Source of the DNA: an uncultured Collinsella sp.
Lineage (GTDB): Bacteria > Actinomycetota > Coriobacteriia > Coriobacteriales > Coriobacteriaceae
DNA: 55,482 nucleotides
NCBI GenBank assembly: GCA_900547655.1
Contig: URHQ01000002.1
Location: 1-55,482, forward strand
Reading direction: 5' to 3'
Within the stretch, counting starts at the first letter, position 1; every line of letters begins with the position of its first letter. The position numbers and the translations under genes were made by a program. The notes beneath the pieces were generated by a model that was not told where the DNA came from, searched no databases, and saw nothing but the letters and a program-made list of their open reading frames with translations. This document shows, piece after piece, positions 34,211 through 42,751 of the stretch.

Positions 34211-36160
34211 ATGGAGTCTTCCGCCTATCCGATGCTCTTTAGCCCGATCAAGGTCGGTACGACCGAGGTCAAGAACCGCGTCTTTATGCCGCCGGTGTCC
34301 ACGAACCTGGCCGATCATGGCTATGTGACCGACGACTTGGTCGATCATTACCGTGCCCGTGCCAAGGGTGGCGTGGGCCTGATCATCACCGAGGTCGTGA
34401 CGGTCGAGCCCACCTATACCTATCTGCCGGGCGACATGTGCTGCTACGACGACACGTTCATCCCCGGCTGGGAAAAGCTCGCCGCCGCTGTGCACGAGTA
34501 CGGCTGCAAGATCATGCCGCAGCTCTTCCACCCCGCCTACATGGCCTTCAACATCCCGGGCACGCCTCGCCTGATCGCCCCGTCCTTTGTGGGCCCGTCC
34601 TACGCCCGCGAGGCGCCGCGTCCCATCACGGTCGATGAGATCCACGAGCTCACGCACCAGTTTGGCGACGCCGCCGTGCGTATGCAGAAGGCCGGTGTCG
34701 ATGGCGTCGAGGTCCATGCAGCGCACGCCCACGGCATGCTCGGCGGTTTCTTGACCCCGCTCTATAACAAGCGTACCGATGAGTACGGCGGATCGCTCGA
34801 CGCCCGCATGCGCTTCCTGCTCGAAGTCATCGCCGAGATTCGCGAGCGCTGCGGCAAGGACTTTATCATCGACGTCCGTATCTCGGGCGACGAGTACACC
34901 GATGGCGGCCTGACCCTCAACGACATGATCTACGTCTCGCGTCGCCTGGAGAAGGCCGGCGTCGACATGATTCACGTGTCGGGCGGCACCACCATCAAGC
35001 GCGGTTCCGCGATTCCTGCCGCCGGTACCCAGCAGGCCTCGCACGCTGCCTGCTCGCGCGAGATCAAAAAGCACGTCAACATTCCCGTCGCCACCGTCGG
35101 CCGTATCAACGAGGCCTGGATTGCCGAGGAGCTGATCGAGGACGGCGCCGCCGACATCTGCATGATGGGCCGCGCCAATCTGTGCGATGCCGAGTTCTGC
35201 AACAAGGCAGCTGCCGGCAACGCCGATGACATTCGCCCCTGCATCGGCTGCCTGCGCTGCCTGAACGGCATTATGTTTGGCAAGCGCATCTCCTGCACCG
35301 TCAACCCGGACGTGGAGCGCGACGAGGCCGGCTACGAGCCTGCCGCCGAGGCCAAGAACGTGCTCGTTGTGGGCGCTGGTCCTGCAGGCATGGAGGCAGC
35401 CTACATTGCCGCCAAGCGCGGTCACAACGTGGTGCTCGTGGATAAGCAAGATGAGCCGGGCGGCGAGATGCGCATCGCAGCCGTTCCGCCGGCAAAGCAG
35501 GAACTCACCCGCGTGATCAAGTATCAGTACCGTCGCCTGGCCGAGGCCGGCGTGAAGTGCGTATTTGGCACCGAGCTTACTGCCGAGGACATTCAGCGTG
35601 ACTACGCGGGCTACGAGGTTGTCCTGGCTTATGGCGCCGAGCCCATCGCTCCGGCCTTTATGCAGAGCTTTAAGCAGGTTATGACAGCTGACGACCTGCT
35701 GGGTGGCAAGGCTTTCCCGGGCAAGAAGATCGTCATCGTGGGCGGCGGCACCGTTGGCTGCGAGACGGCCGACTACTTGGCCCCGCTGGTCAACGACCTG
35801 TCGCCGGCCAACCGCGATGTCACCGTCATCGAGATGACCAAGACGCTCGCCGCCAACGAGGGCGGTGCCGGTCGCGCGGTGCTCATCACGCGCATGCTCT
35901 CAAAGGGCGTTCACGTGCTGACCGAGGCCAAGGTGACCGAGATCACCGAGGACACCATCAGCTACGAGAAGGACGGCGAAGTCCACACTATCGCCGGTGC
36001 CGATACGCTGGTGCTTGCCATGGGCTATCGTCCCAATACCAAGTTGGCCGACGACCTGGCTGCAGCCGGTGTTGCCACCCACGTGCTGGGCGATGCCAAC
36101 AAGTGCGGCAACATCCGCGACGCCATCGGCGATGGCTATAAGGTTGCCTGCGAGCTCTAG
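34211..36160 (+). CDS. NADH:flavin oxidoreductase / Old Yellow Enzyme family (2,4-dienoyl-CoA reductase type)
   Basis: A 649-residue two-part reductase: an N-terminal FMN-binding TIM barrel (IKVGTTEVKNRVFMPPVS, VDGVEVHAAHAHGMLGGFLTPLYNKRTDEYGGS), a 4Fe-4S cluster motif CIGCLRCLNGIMFGKRISC, then FAD/NAD(P)-binding Rossmann domains (VLVVGAGPAGMEAAYIAAKRG and KIVIVGGGTVGCETADYLA). This is the architecture of FadH, BaiCD/BaiH and related enone reductases. In gut bacteria such enzymes act on fatty acid, bile acid or plant-derived enones; the substrate here is unknown. ATG 34211 has GAAAGGAA upstream. Single gene with a strong terminator. Confidence 0.9.
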   Translation: MESSAYPMLFSPIKVGTTEVKNRVFMPPVSTNLADHGYVTDDLVDHYRARAKGGVGLIITEVVTVEPTYTYLPGDMCCYDDTFIPGWEKLAAAVHEYGCKIMPQLFHPAYMAFNIPGTPRLIAPSFVGPSYAREAPRPITVDEIHELTHQFGDAAVRMQKAGVDGVEVHAAHAHGMLGGFLTPLYNKRTDEYGGSLDARMRFLLEVIAEIRERCGKDFIIDVRISGDEYTDGGLTLNDMIYVSRRLEKAGVDMIHVSGGTTIKRGSAIPAAGTQQASHAACSREIKKHVNIPVATVGRINEAWIAEELIEDGAADICMMGRANLCDAEFCNKAAAGNADDIRPCIGCLRCLNGIMFGKRISCTVNPDVERDEAGYEPAAEAKNVLVVGAGPAGMEAAYIAAKRGHNVVLVDKQDEPGGEMRIAAVPPAKQELTRVIKYQYRRLAEAGVKCVFGTELTAEDIQRDYAGYEVVLAYGAEPIAPAFMQSFKQVMTADDLLGGKAFPGKKIVIVGGGTVGCETADYLAPLVNDLSPANRDVTVIEMTKTLAANEGGAGRAVLITRMLSKGVHVLTEAKVTEITEDTISYEKDGEVHTIAGADTLVLAMGYRPNTKLADDLAAAGVATHVLGDANKCGNIRDAIGDGYKVACEL

Positions 36161-36186
36161 TTGACCCCTTTGCACCAATCGATTGC

Positions 36187-36234
36187 AAAAAGCGGCGGCT
36201 GCCCTGTGTGTTGGGCAGCCGCCGCCTGCGTTTT
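36187..36234. terminator. Bidirectional terminator after oxidoreductase
   Basis: GCGGCGGCTGCCC and GGGCAGCCGCCGC are perfect 13-bp arms, with AAAAA before and TTTT a few bases after. Confidence 0.8.
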
Positions 36235-36259
36235 GCCAAAGAAAGATTATTGTCGGGCC

Positions 36260-36631
36260 CTAAATGCCTTTTGCTTCTGCTCCCTCCGCAATCATGTCGC
36301 GGTTATACACCAGGTGCAGATACATCGCGTCGTGCACGGCGGTGGGATTGCGTGAGGCGATGGCGTCGGCCACATCGCGGTGCGTGCGGATAGTTTCCTC
36401 GACGAGCTTTTTGCCGGTCACGTCGATAAAGAGGGGGACGGATGCCTTGAACACGCCCATCAGGTGGGGAACGACGAGGTTTCCGGAGCTCTCGGCAATG
36501 GCATTGTGGAACGCGGTGTCGGCGGCGGAGTAATCCTCACCGGCCTCGGCCAGGCGCTCGGATTCGTCGCAGAGCTCTTTGATACAGACGACCTGGTCGC
36601 TGGTTGCGTGCTCGGCCGCCATGCGTGCCAT
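36260..36631 (-). pseudogene. GntR-family regulator remnant (FCD domain only)
   Basis: The sequence from MARMAAEHATSDQV through AADTAFHNAIAESSGN and VYNRDMIAEGAEAKGI is the C-terminal ligand-binding FCD domain of a FadR-type GntR regulator. The N-terminal winged helix is missing: at about 36630 the DNA switches to the 3' end of a gluconate permease gene on the other strand. It cannot bind DNA in the usual way and is most likely non-functional. It formerly controlled a neighbouring sugar-acid gene set, judging from context. Confidence 0.75.
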
Positions 36632-36800
36632 CTGCGGCGGTGCCACGGCCCTCTCGCACGTCAACGATGCCGGTTTTTGGATGTGCTCCTCGTTCCTGGA
36701 GATTGACGAGAAGACAACCCTCAAGTCCTGGACCATTATGGAGACGCTCATTGGCCTTTCGGGTTTTGCCTGCGCCCTGGTGATTTCGTTCTTCGCCTAG
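36627..36800 (+). pseudogene. GntP-family gluconate permease, C-terminal remnant
   Basis: The frame GGATALSHVNDAGFW then TTLKSWTIMETLIGLSGF to the stop is the conserved end of GntP/GntT-type permeases (final helices). The rest of the gene is absent; its place is taken by the truncated gntR on the opposite strand. One deletion or inversion probably removed both 5' parts. Confidence 0.75.
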
Positions 36801-36908
36801 TTCGCGTAGCTAAGCATCTTTTGCCGAGTGCATCGCTCGGTACCCATTTACACCTGATTCATTAACCAACGATTGGTACAACCGTTCAAATCAAAAGAGG
36901 AGAGCATC

Positions 36909-38687
36909 ATGGACGAGAAGACCAAGGCACAGATTCAGCAGGAGGCAGCCGACCTGGTTGCCAAGCTGCAGCCGCGTTCCGGCAAGTTTCGCACCATCAG
37001 CCCCGAGATGGACCCGCTGCGTCTGGGCTCTGGCTGGTCCATCGAGGATCTGGACAAGCCGCAGGTCATTATCGAGTCGACGTTCGGCGACTCGCACCCG
37101 GGTTCTGCCGGCCTGTTTGATCTGGTCGAGGAGGTCCGTGCTGGCGTTGCCGAGGCTGGCGGTCACGGTGCCCGTTACTTTTGCACCGATATCTGCGACG
37201 GCGAGGCCCAGGGCCACGACGGCATCAACTACTCGCTGCCCAGCCGCGACATGATCGCCAACATGATCGAGATTCATGCCAAGGCCACTCCATTCGACGC
37301 CGGCGTCTTTGTCGCCAGCTGCGATAAGGGTCTGCCTGCGAACCTCATGGCCATGGGCCGCATCAACATCCCCTCCATCGTCGTTACCGGCGGTGTCATG
37401 GATGCCGGTCCCGACCTGCTGACCCTGGAGCAGCTCGGCGCCATCTCGGCCCGCTATGAGCGCGGCGAGATTTCCCGCGAGGAGCTCGAGTTTGCCAAGC
37501 ACAACGCATGCCCCAGCTGCGGCGCCTGCTCCTTTATGGGTACCGCCTCGACCATGCAGGTTACCGCCGAGGCCCTGGGCCTTATGCTCCCCGGCACGGC
37601 TCTGCTGCCCGCAACCAGCTCCGATCTGCGTGAGTTTGCGCGCGAGGCTGGCCGTCAGTCCGTGTGGCTCTCCGAGCACAACCTGTGCCCCCGCGACATC
37701 GTGACCAAGGAGTCCTTCGAGAATCTCATCATGGTCCACGGCGCCATCTCCGGTTCCACCAACTCGCTGCTGCACATTCCCGCGATCGCCCGCGAGTTTG
37801 GCATCGAGATGTCCGCCGACGATTTCGATCGCCTGCACCGTGGCGCCCACTACCTGCTCAACGTTCGCCCCGCAGGCGAGTGGCCGGCGCAGTTCTTCTA
37901 CTATGCGGGCGGCGTGCCGCGCATCATGGAGGAGATCAAGTCGATGCTCCACCTCGACGTTATGACCGTCACCGGCAAGACTCTCGGCGAGAACCTCGAG
38001 GACCTCAAGAACAACGGTTACTACGAGAAGTGCGGTCGTTACCTTGAGAAGTGGAATCTCAAGCGCGAGGACATCATCCGTCCGTTTGACCAGGCTTTCG
38101 GCACCGACGGTTCCATCGCCATCCTCCACGGCAACCTTGCCCCCGAGGGCGCCGTCGTCAAGCACACGGTTGTTCCGCGCGAGATGTTCCAGGCTACGCT
38201 TAAGGCACGTCCGTTCGACTGCGAGGAGGACGCCATCCACGCCGTCCTGACGCACGAGGTCAAGCCCGGCGACGCCGTCATCATTCGCTACGAGGGCCCC
38301 AAGGGTTCCGGCATGCCCGAGATGTTCTACACCACCGAGGCTATCGCCAGCGACCCCGAGCTGGGCGCGAGCATTGCCCTGATCACTGACGGCCGCTTCT
38401 CCGGCGCCTCCAAGGGCCCGGCTATCGGTCACGTTTCGCCCGAGGCTGCCGTGGGCGGCCCGATTGCCCTGATCGAGGAGGGCGACCTGATCCAGATCAA
38501 CATCCCCGAGCGCTCGCTGTCTATCGTGGGCATCGCCGGTAAGGAGATGGAGCCGGCCGAGGTCGACGCCGTCCTGGCCGAGCGCCGAGCCGCTTGGAAG
38601 CCCAAGGCCAATCGCTATACCTCCGGCACGCTCAAGTTCTTTACCGAGCATGCAGTTTCCGCCATTCAGGGTGGCTACATGGAGTAG
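36909..38687 (+). CDS. IlvD/Edd-family dehydratase (probable sugar-acid dehydratase)
   Basis: A 592-residue iron-sulfur dehydratase of the family containing dihydroxy-acid dehydratase (IlvD), phosphogluconate dehydratase (Edd) and several aldonate dehydratases. Fe-S ligand regions CDKGLPANLMA and ACPSCGACSFMGTASTM are visible, as are DGEAQGHDGINYSLPSRDMI and the C-terminal TDGRFSGASKGPAIGHVSPEA. No other branched-chain amino acid genes are present, while remnants of a FadR-type regulator and a gluconate permease precede it. A sugar-acid substrate is therefore more likely than IlvD activity; IlvD remains possible. GAGGAGAG is the ribosome site before ATG 36909. Confidence 0.85.
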   Translation: MDEKTKAQIQQEAADLVAKLQPRSGKFRTISPEMDPLRLGSGWSIEDLDKPQVIIESTFGDSHPGSAGLFDLVEEVRAGVAEAGGHGARYFCTDICDGEAQGHDGINYSLPSRDMIANMIEIHAKATPFDAGVFVASCDKGLPANLMAMGRINIPSIVVTGGVMDAGPDLLTLEQLGAISARYERGEISREELEFAKHNACPSCGACSFMGTASTMQVTAEALGLMLPGTALLPATSSDLREFAREAGRQSVWLSEHNLCPRDIVTKESFENLIMVHGAISGSTNSLLHIPAIAREFGIEMSADDFDRLHRGAHYLLNVRPAGEWPAQFFYYAGGVPRIMEEIKSMLHLDVMTVTGKTLGENLEDLKNNGYYEKCGRYLEKWNLKREDIIRPFDQAFGTDGSIAILHGNLAPEGAVVKHTVVPREMFQATLKARPFDCEEDAIHAVLTHEVKPGDAVIIRYEGPKGSGMPEMFYTTEAIASDPELGASIALITDGRFSGASKGPAIGHVSPEAAVGGPIALIEEGDLIQINIPERSLSIVGIAGKEMEPAEVDAVLAERRAAWKPKANRYTSGTLKFFTEHAVSAIQGGYME

Positions 38688-38731
38688 CGCCCGTGCGCAT
38701 CGATTCCCTCTCATAGATGTGCGGCACAAAG

Positions 38732-38755
38732 AGCCCCGAGCCACGTCACCGGGGC
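38732..38755 (+). terminator. Hairpin after dehydratase gene
   Basis: GCCCCG and CGGGGC arms with an 11-nt loop; only a weak U-containing tail (GCGTTGTT). Confidence 0.45.
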
Positions 38756-38810
38756 GCGTTGTTCAGCGCCGCCGGGGCGCTCCACTCAAACGACAAGAGA
38801 CGTCTTACGC

Positions 38811-38852
38811 AAGCGCCCGCGTCCGTGGATAAAACCACGGGCGTGGGCGCTT
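38811..38852. terminator. Long hairpin between convergent genes
   Basis: AAGCGCCCGCGTCCGTGG pairs with CCACGGGCGTGGGCGCTT over 18 bp (two wobbles) around ATAAAA. It sits at the 3' ends of the dehydratase (plus) and the ArsC-like gene (minus) and may end both. Confidence 0.6.
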
Positions 38853-38871
38853 CACTTTATTCCCAGCCGCT

Positions 38872-39213
38872 TTATTCCCAGCCCTTCCACACGTCAGGCT
38901 CGTAGCCAACGGTTGCCTGGCGGCCGTTGCGAACGATGGGCTCACGAAGAATCTGCTGGTTATCGAGCACCTTTTCGAACTTCTGGTCGGCAGCAAGATA
39001 CTGTACGAGCGCAACCGTGTCGGCATCTTTCGCCTTTGGATCGATCACAGCGTCGATCCCGCCGACGGCGCGCGCCACGCTTTCGAGCTCGCCTTTGCTC
39101 ATCCCCTTTTCCTTCAAGTCGATGAACTGGAACTTCACACGACGTTCCTTGAAATAGCGCTGCGCCTTCTTAGTATCGAAGCTTTTCTTCGTGCCGAATA
39201 TCTGGATGTTCAT
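38872..39213 (-). CDS. ArsC/Spx-family thioredoxin-fold protein lacking the active cysteine
   Basis: A 113-residue protein of the ArsC/YffB/Spx family: MNIQIFGTKKS, then FDTKKAQRYFKER, FQFIDLKEKGMSKGELE, and near the end QILREPIVRNGRQATVGY. In the usual motif GxxxCxxxKKA the cysteine is Ser11 (GTKKSFDTKKA), so thiol chemistry of the arsenate reductase type is not expected. It may act as a protein-binding module, as Spx does with RNA polymerase. No arsenic genes are nearby. Monocistronic. Confidence 0.85.
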   Translation of the reverse strand: MNIQIFGTKKSFDTKKAQRYFKERRVKFQFIDLKEKGMSKGELESVARAVGGIDAVIDPKAKDADTVALVQYLAADQKFEKVLDNQQILREPIVRNGRQATVGYEPDVWKGWE

Positions 39214-39498
39214 ACGTGCCGCCTTCGCTCAATTCTCGTCCGTCCATGATACGACAAGGGAGCCGAGCAAAAACAGAGCAGGCGGAGATGGAGGAGGACG
39301 GCGACCGACCGTCGGCAAGAGTCGGCCGGATCGGACTGGCGCCCAGCGCGCGCCGGCGACACGCTCGCAGCTGCACACATAGCCGATGTACAAGCTCGCC
39401 GCGGCGTTCCCTCGCCCCGCGGTGTGGCGATAGAGAAGCACGCCACCCGTCAACGATGGCGCCTCGGTGAAGAAAATCAACGTCTGGGTTACATCCCT
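39214..39498. other. Intergenic stretch without recognisable gene
   Basis: GC-rich sequence in which the open frames have no ribosome site or family signature. Nothing further was recognised before the promoter at 39499. Confidence 0.4.
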
Positions 39499-39594
39499 TG
39501 AAAGGGGCGAAGACGGCTGCTAGAATGCCTCACCGCTATGAAGGATTTGACCAAAGCATACATCGCAATTCGGCGGCCCCTGGTATACGGGGCC
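39499..39594 (+). promoter_or_regulatory. Promoter and leader hairpin of the MFS gene
   Basis: TTGAAA (39499-39504) and TAGAAT (39521-39526) are 16 bp apart, the best -35/-10 pair seen in the window. The leader then has GGCCCC/GGGGCC (39575-39594), a small hairpin with a pyrimidine-rich tail, 140 nt before the MFS start. Confidence 0.6.
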
Positions 39595-39733
39595 TCTCCT
39601 GTTGTTCCCCAAGTGCGCTCTGAGCAGCCGCTTTCTTCCTGTCGTATCTGATGCACGCATAGCACGTGCATGTTATTTCGCCCGTGGGCCGGCGCGCCTT
39701 CGGCGAAGAATCGAATAGATACGAAGGAAGCTT

Positions 39734-41173
39734 ATGTCTGATAATTGTACGGTCGCGCCCGCCAATGGGCGCATTACCGGTACCCAGATCCGCATCGTCG
39801 CGGTCGTCGTCCTGGGTGCCTTCTTGGCGCTACTGAACCAAACGGTGATGTCGCCTGCGCTGCCGGTCATCATGTCCGATTTCGCCATCGATGCCTCGAC
39901 TGCCCAGTGGATCATGTCCATATACCCGCTGGTGAGCGGCATCATGGTCCCCGTTTCGGCGTTCCTTATCGACAAGTTCAGCACCCGCGCGCTATTCTTC
40001 GGGGCGACACTGGTGTTCGCGCTGGGCACGCTGCTGTGCGCCGCAGCCCCTGATTTCCTGTTCCTCATCATCGGTCGCGTGTTGCAAGCGGCGGGCTCAG
40101 GCGTGCTCATGCCGCTTGTCTCGGTGGTTCCCATGCTGGTGTTCCCCGTCGAGAAACGAGGAACGGCTATGGGCATGGCGGGCATCGTCATGTCGGCGGG
40201 TCCCGCGGTCGGCCCCGTCGTAGGCGGCGCGGTGATCGACACGTACGGCTGGCGCACCATGATCGGCGCCATCGTCCCCCTCGCAATTCTCGTGCTGGTG
40301 CTGGGCGTGTTCATGCTGAAAAACGTGGGCGAGCTGAAGAACCCCAAGCTCGACCTGCCCTCGGTCGTCCTCTCCACCATCGCCTTCGGCGGACTTCTCT
40401 ACGGGTTCTCGAGCGCCTCGTCGATGGGTTGGGGCAACCCCGTGGTGCTCGGCTCGATCGTCGCGGGTGTCGTGTGCTTGGTGCTGTTCGTCGTACGCCA
40501 GGGCAAAATCGAGGACCCGCTGCTTCAACTGGGCACGCTCAAGACGCGCGAGTTCCGCGTGGCCGCCATCATCGTCACGCTCATCAACGCCGCATGCCTG
40601 GTCACCAACACGCTGTTGCCGTTGCTGCTGCAAACCTCGCTTGGCGCTTCGGCCTTCGAAACCGGCATGGCCATGCTTCCCGCCGCGGCGGTGGGCATCA
40701 TCATCAGCCCTATCTCCGGCGTGGTGTTCGACAAGTTCGGTCCGCGTGCCATCTCGATCGTCGGCCTGGCCCTCATGACCGGCGCCCTGTTCCTGCTCTC
40801 GCTTTCGACGGTAAACACGCCCATCTTGGTGGTTGCGCTGTTCTGCATGCTGCAGTCCGCCGGCCAGTCGCTCGCGAACATGCCGGTGAACACATGGGGT
40901 GTCAATGCCTTGAAAAATGACATGATCGCCCACGGCAACGCCATCGCGAACACCGGCCGCCAGGTCGCCGGCGGTTTGTGCACGGCGCTCATCATCACGG
41001 TCATGACAAGCGTCACCGCGTCGGCCGGCGTCGATGCGAGCATCCAAGTAGCCACCGCCGTGGGCGCGGGCGTCGCTTACAAGGTGTGCGCGGCAATCGG
41101 CCTCGTTTCCCTTATCTGCGCCATATTCAGCGTGCGCACCAAGAAAACCGCACCGAAAACGAAGGAGGCATAA
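39734..41173 (+). CDS. MFS multidrug exporter, DHA2 (EmrB/QacA) type
   Basis: A 479-residue transporter with about 14 helices. Signature segments are LNQTVMSPALPVIMSDF near helix 1, the QWIMSIYPLVSGIMVPVSAFLIDKF region, and GRVLQAAGSGVLMPLV with GPAVGPVVGGAVIDTYGWR, the DHA2 antiporter motif. It would export drugs or amphiphiles using the proton gradient. GAAGGAAGC is the ribosome site. The CBS gene starts 3 nt after its stop, so the two form an operon. Codon use is more GC-biased than in flanking genes, which may mean acquisition from a related lineage. Confidence 0.9.
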   Translation: MSDNCTVAPANGRITGTQIRIVAVVVLGAFLALLNQTVMSPALPVIMSDFAIDASTAQWIMSIYPLVSGIMVPVSAFLIDKFSTRALFFGATLVFALGTLLCAAAPDFLFLIIGRVLQAAGSGVLMPLVSVVPMLVFPVEKRGTAMGMAGIVMSAGPAVGPVVGGAVIDTYGWRTMIGAIVPLAILVLVLGVFMLKNVGELKNPKLDLPSVVLSTIAFGGLLYGFSSASSMGWGNPVVLGSIVAGVVCLVLFVVRQGKIEDPLLQLGTLKTREFRVAAIIVTLINAACLVTNTLLPLLLQTSLGASAFETGMAMLPAAAVGIIISPISGVVFDKFGPRAISIVGLALMTGALFLLSLSTVNTPILVVALFCMLQSAGQSLANMPVNTWGVNALKNDMIAHGNAIANTGRQVAGGLCTALIITVMTSVTASAGVDASIQVATAVGAGVAYKVCAAIGLVSLICAIFSVRTKKTAPKTKEA

Positions 41174-41176
41174 GCG

Positions 41177-41683
41177 ATGTCCGAGATTCTGTCCGAGCGC
41201 ATCCCGCTCGAGCTCGAGGGGACGCCCGTTTCGAGCATCATGATTGAAGAGCCGTTCACCTGCACGCAGGATTGCACGATTTCCGACGTGGTGCGCATGC
41301 TCGCCGAAAACGAGGTGAGCAGCATGCCCGTAATCGATGAGCGCAACCAGGTGGTCGGGTTCATCTCCGACGGCGATGTCATGGGAGCCATCGCGCAGCA
41401 TCGCGCTCACACCATCTTCACGGGCGGCGACGCGTCCATGCTGTACTTCGACGATCAGAGCCTTGAGCAGCGCATCGAAGACCTGAAGGATCGCTGCGTC
41501 ATGGATTTCGCGACGCGCCAGGTAGTGTGTGCCCGTCCCGAGCAGAGCATCGCCCGCGTCGCCGCGCTGCTGGCGAAGAAGAAGTTCAAGAAGCTTCCTG
41601 TGGTTGATGACGAGGGCAAACTCGTGGGGGTCATCCGCCGCTCCGCCATCACCAAATACATCTTCGGCATCCTTTTCCAATAG
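41177..41683 (+). CDS. CBS-domain pair protein
   Basis: A 168-residue cytoplasmic protein of two CBS motifs: IMIEEPFTCTQDCTISDVV to MPVIDERNQVVGFISDGDV, and CARPEQSIARVAALLAKKKFKKLPVVDDEGKLVGVIRRS. CBS pairs bind adenosine nucleotides and regulate partner enzymes or transporters. Its ribosome site (AGGAGG) lies within the end of the MFS gene, so it is translated with it and may modulate or accompany that exporter. No catalytic domain is present. Confidence 0.9.
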   Translation: MSEILSERIPLELEGTPVSSIMIEEPFTCTQDCTISDVVRMLAENEVSSMPVIDERNQVVGFISDGDVMGAIAQHRAHTIFTGGDASMLYFDDQSLEQRIEDLKDRCVMDFATRQVVCARPEQSIARVAALLAKKKFKKLPVVDDEGKLVGVIRRSAITKYIFGILFQ

Positions 41684-41857
41684 GGGCAGGTCGCACTTGA
41701 GGCGAACATCTCGAGGCATCGAGCCAGCAACTGGACCAGACAACCTTGACACGCACGCGCTTTCCCTCGATGCTTCGGTAAGGGGAGCTGCGAAAATCGC
41801 AGCACGGGTGATCGGCGCCGCGCCCCCGAAGGCAAAAGCGAACACGGGAGCGATACG

Positions 41858-42166
41858 ATGGGAAAAGTCCTGGACGAAGATTTGGTTTATGAGATTCTCT
41901 CCGTCGTGGCAGAGATTCCGGCGGGATGCGTCGCCTCGTACGGTCAGATAGCGCGCCTCATCGGCAGGGAGAAAAACTCTCGCCTGGTCGGAGCGGTGTT
42001 GAGCGAGGCGGATCGCTACGGCGATTATCCCTGCCACCGCGTCGTCAACCATGCGGGACGCCTCGCGCCAAACTTCCCCGACCAGCGAGCACTACTGACG
42101 GAGGAAGGAGTCGCCTTCCGAGATAACGGCTGCGTCGACATGAAAAAGCACCAGTGGAACGAGTAG
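41858..42166 (+). CDS. MGMT-family DNA alkyltransferase-like protein
   Basis: A 102-residue protein equal to the C-terminal domain of O6-alkylguanine-DNA alkyltransferases: EIPAGCVASYGQIARLIG (helix-turn-helix), then the active site PCHRVV with Cys59, and RALLTEEGV. Because the cysteine is kept, it could repair alkylated bases, unlike Atl proteins, which have Trp there; the missing N-terminal domain is usual for small members. 174 nt separate it from the CBS gene; ATG follows GAGCGATACG, a weak site. Confidence 0.85.
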   Translation: MGKVLDEDLVYEILSVVAEIPAGCVASYGQIARLIGREKNSRLVGAVLSEADRYGDYPCHRVVNHAGRLAPNFPDQRALLTEEGVAFRDNGCVDMKKHQWNE

Positions 42167-42380
42167 CCAGGCAGCGTAGCGTCGAAAGGAGCGACGCCAC
42201 GGGGAACGACCTGCGCCCCGCCGCCGGACAACCTATGGCAAAGTGACACGTCCCACAAAGAGCGGCGCACCAGTACGAGACACGACCGCGACGTAAAAAG
42301 ACCCTATGATACTCGTAAGCATCTATCTGATTGCCCGCCTCGAGGTACCCAAAGAACGAGAGATGCCGAAACCCCTAGAC

Positions 42381-42416
42381 AAAGAAAAAGGTCGGGAGCT
42401 TTTATGCTTCCGACCT
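42381..42416 (-). terminator. Terminator downstream of the tRNA fragment (minus strand)
   Basis: Read on the minus strand, AGGTCGG and CCGACCT flank a loop and are followed by TTTTCTTT. It lies 10 nt past the CCA end of the tRNA fragment and probably ended that tRNA transcript originally. Confidence 0.7.
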
Positions 42417-42425
42417 GAAGTTTCA

Positions 42426-42470
42426 TGGTCGCGGGGGGCGGATTTGAACCACCGACCTTCGGGTTATGAG
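42426..42470 (-). other. 3' fragment of initiator tRNA-Met, attachment-site remnant
   Basis: On the minus strand the 45 nt run from the anticodon loop (CTCATAACCC, anticodon CAT) through a full T-arm (GGTGG/CCGCC with loop TTCAAAT) and the acceptor strand CCCCGCG to A-CCA. The pattern matches bacterial initiator tRNA. The 5' half is missing: the expected TCGGG anticodon stem is GCGAC. Such fragments are left when an element integrates into a tRNA 3' end, and a tyrosine integrase remnant begins 280 bp away. By geometry the element lies to the right and the chromosome to the left. Confidence 0.8.
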
Positions 42471-42499
42471 GTCGCTACGACGTTGTTTCATTCAGACAT

Positions 42500-42599
42500 T
42501 TCGACCCAAATTGAAGTCAATATAACTCCAGGTCATTTGATGTTTTCATAGATTTACGAAAGAAAAGTACGCGGAATAATTCGACCCAAATTCGACCCA
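42500..42599 (+). repeat. TTCGACCCAAATT repeats beside the attachment site
   Basis: TTCGACCCAAATT occurs at 42500-42512 and 42580-42592, and a third, partial copy (TTCGACCCA) overlaps the second at 42591-42599. They lie between the tRNA fragment and the integrase and could be integrase arm-type binding sites. Confidence 0.55.
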
Positions 42600-42626
42600 C
42601 AACGAGCTTGAAAGCTGTCAGGCGGA

Positions 42627-42677
42627 GCATTACCCTTGGGGTGTGACCCCACGCAGGGCCCACCACCAAGGGTAATG
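42627..42677. repeat. Inverted repeat upstream of integrase
   Basis: GCATTACCCTTGG (42627-42639) and CCAAGGGTAATGC (42665-42677) are perfect inverted 13-mers, 75 nt before the integrase start. They may be a terminator-like hairpin or a regulator site. Confidence 0.6.
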
Positions 42678-42751
42678 CCCACCCGTCCCAGCCCTTTGCG
42701 CCATTCCGCGCAACCGAGCGCGATTCTCAGGCACTTCAGGCAAGGAACACG

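Noticed and set aside
39229..39480. 83-codon minus-strand frame upstream of the ArsC-like gene
   Set aside because: No ribosome site, Pro/Arg-rich translation and no recognisable motif.
42426..42520. A complete tRNA-Met gene
   Set aside because: The 5' half, D-arm and 5' acceptor strand are absent, and the anticodon stem cannot pair.
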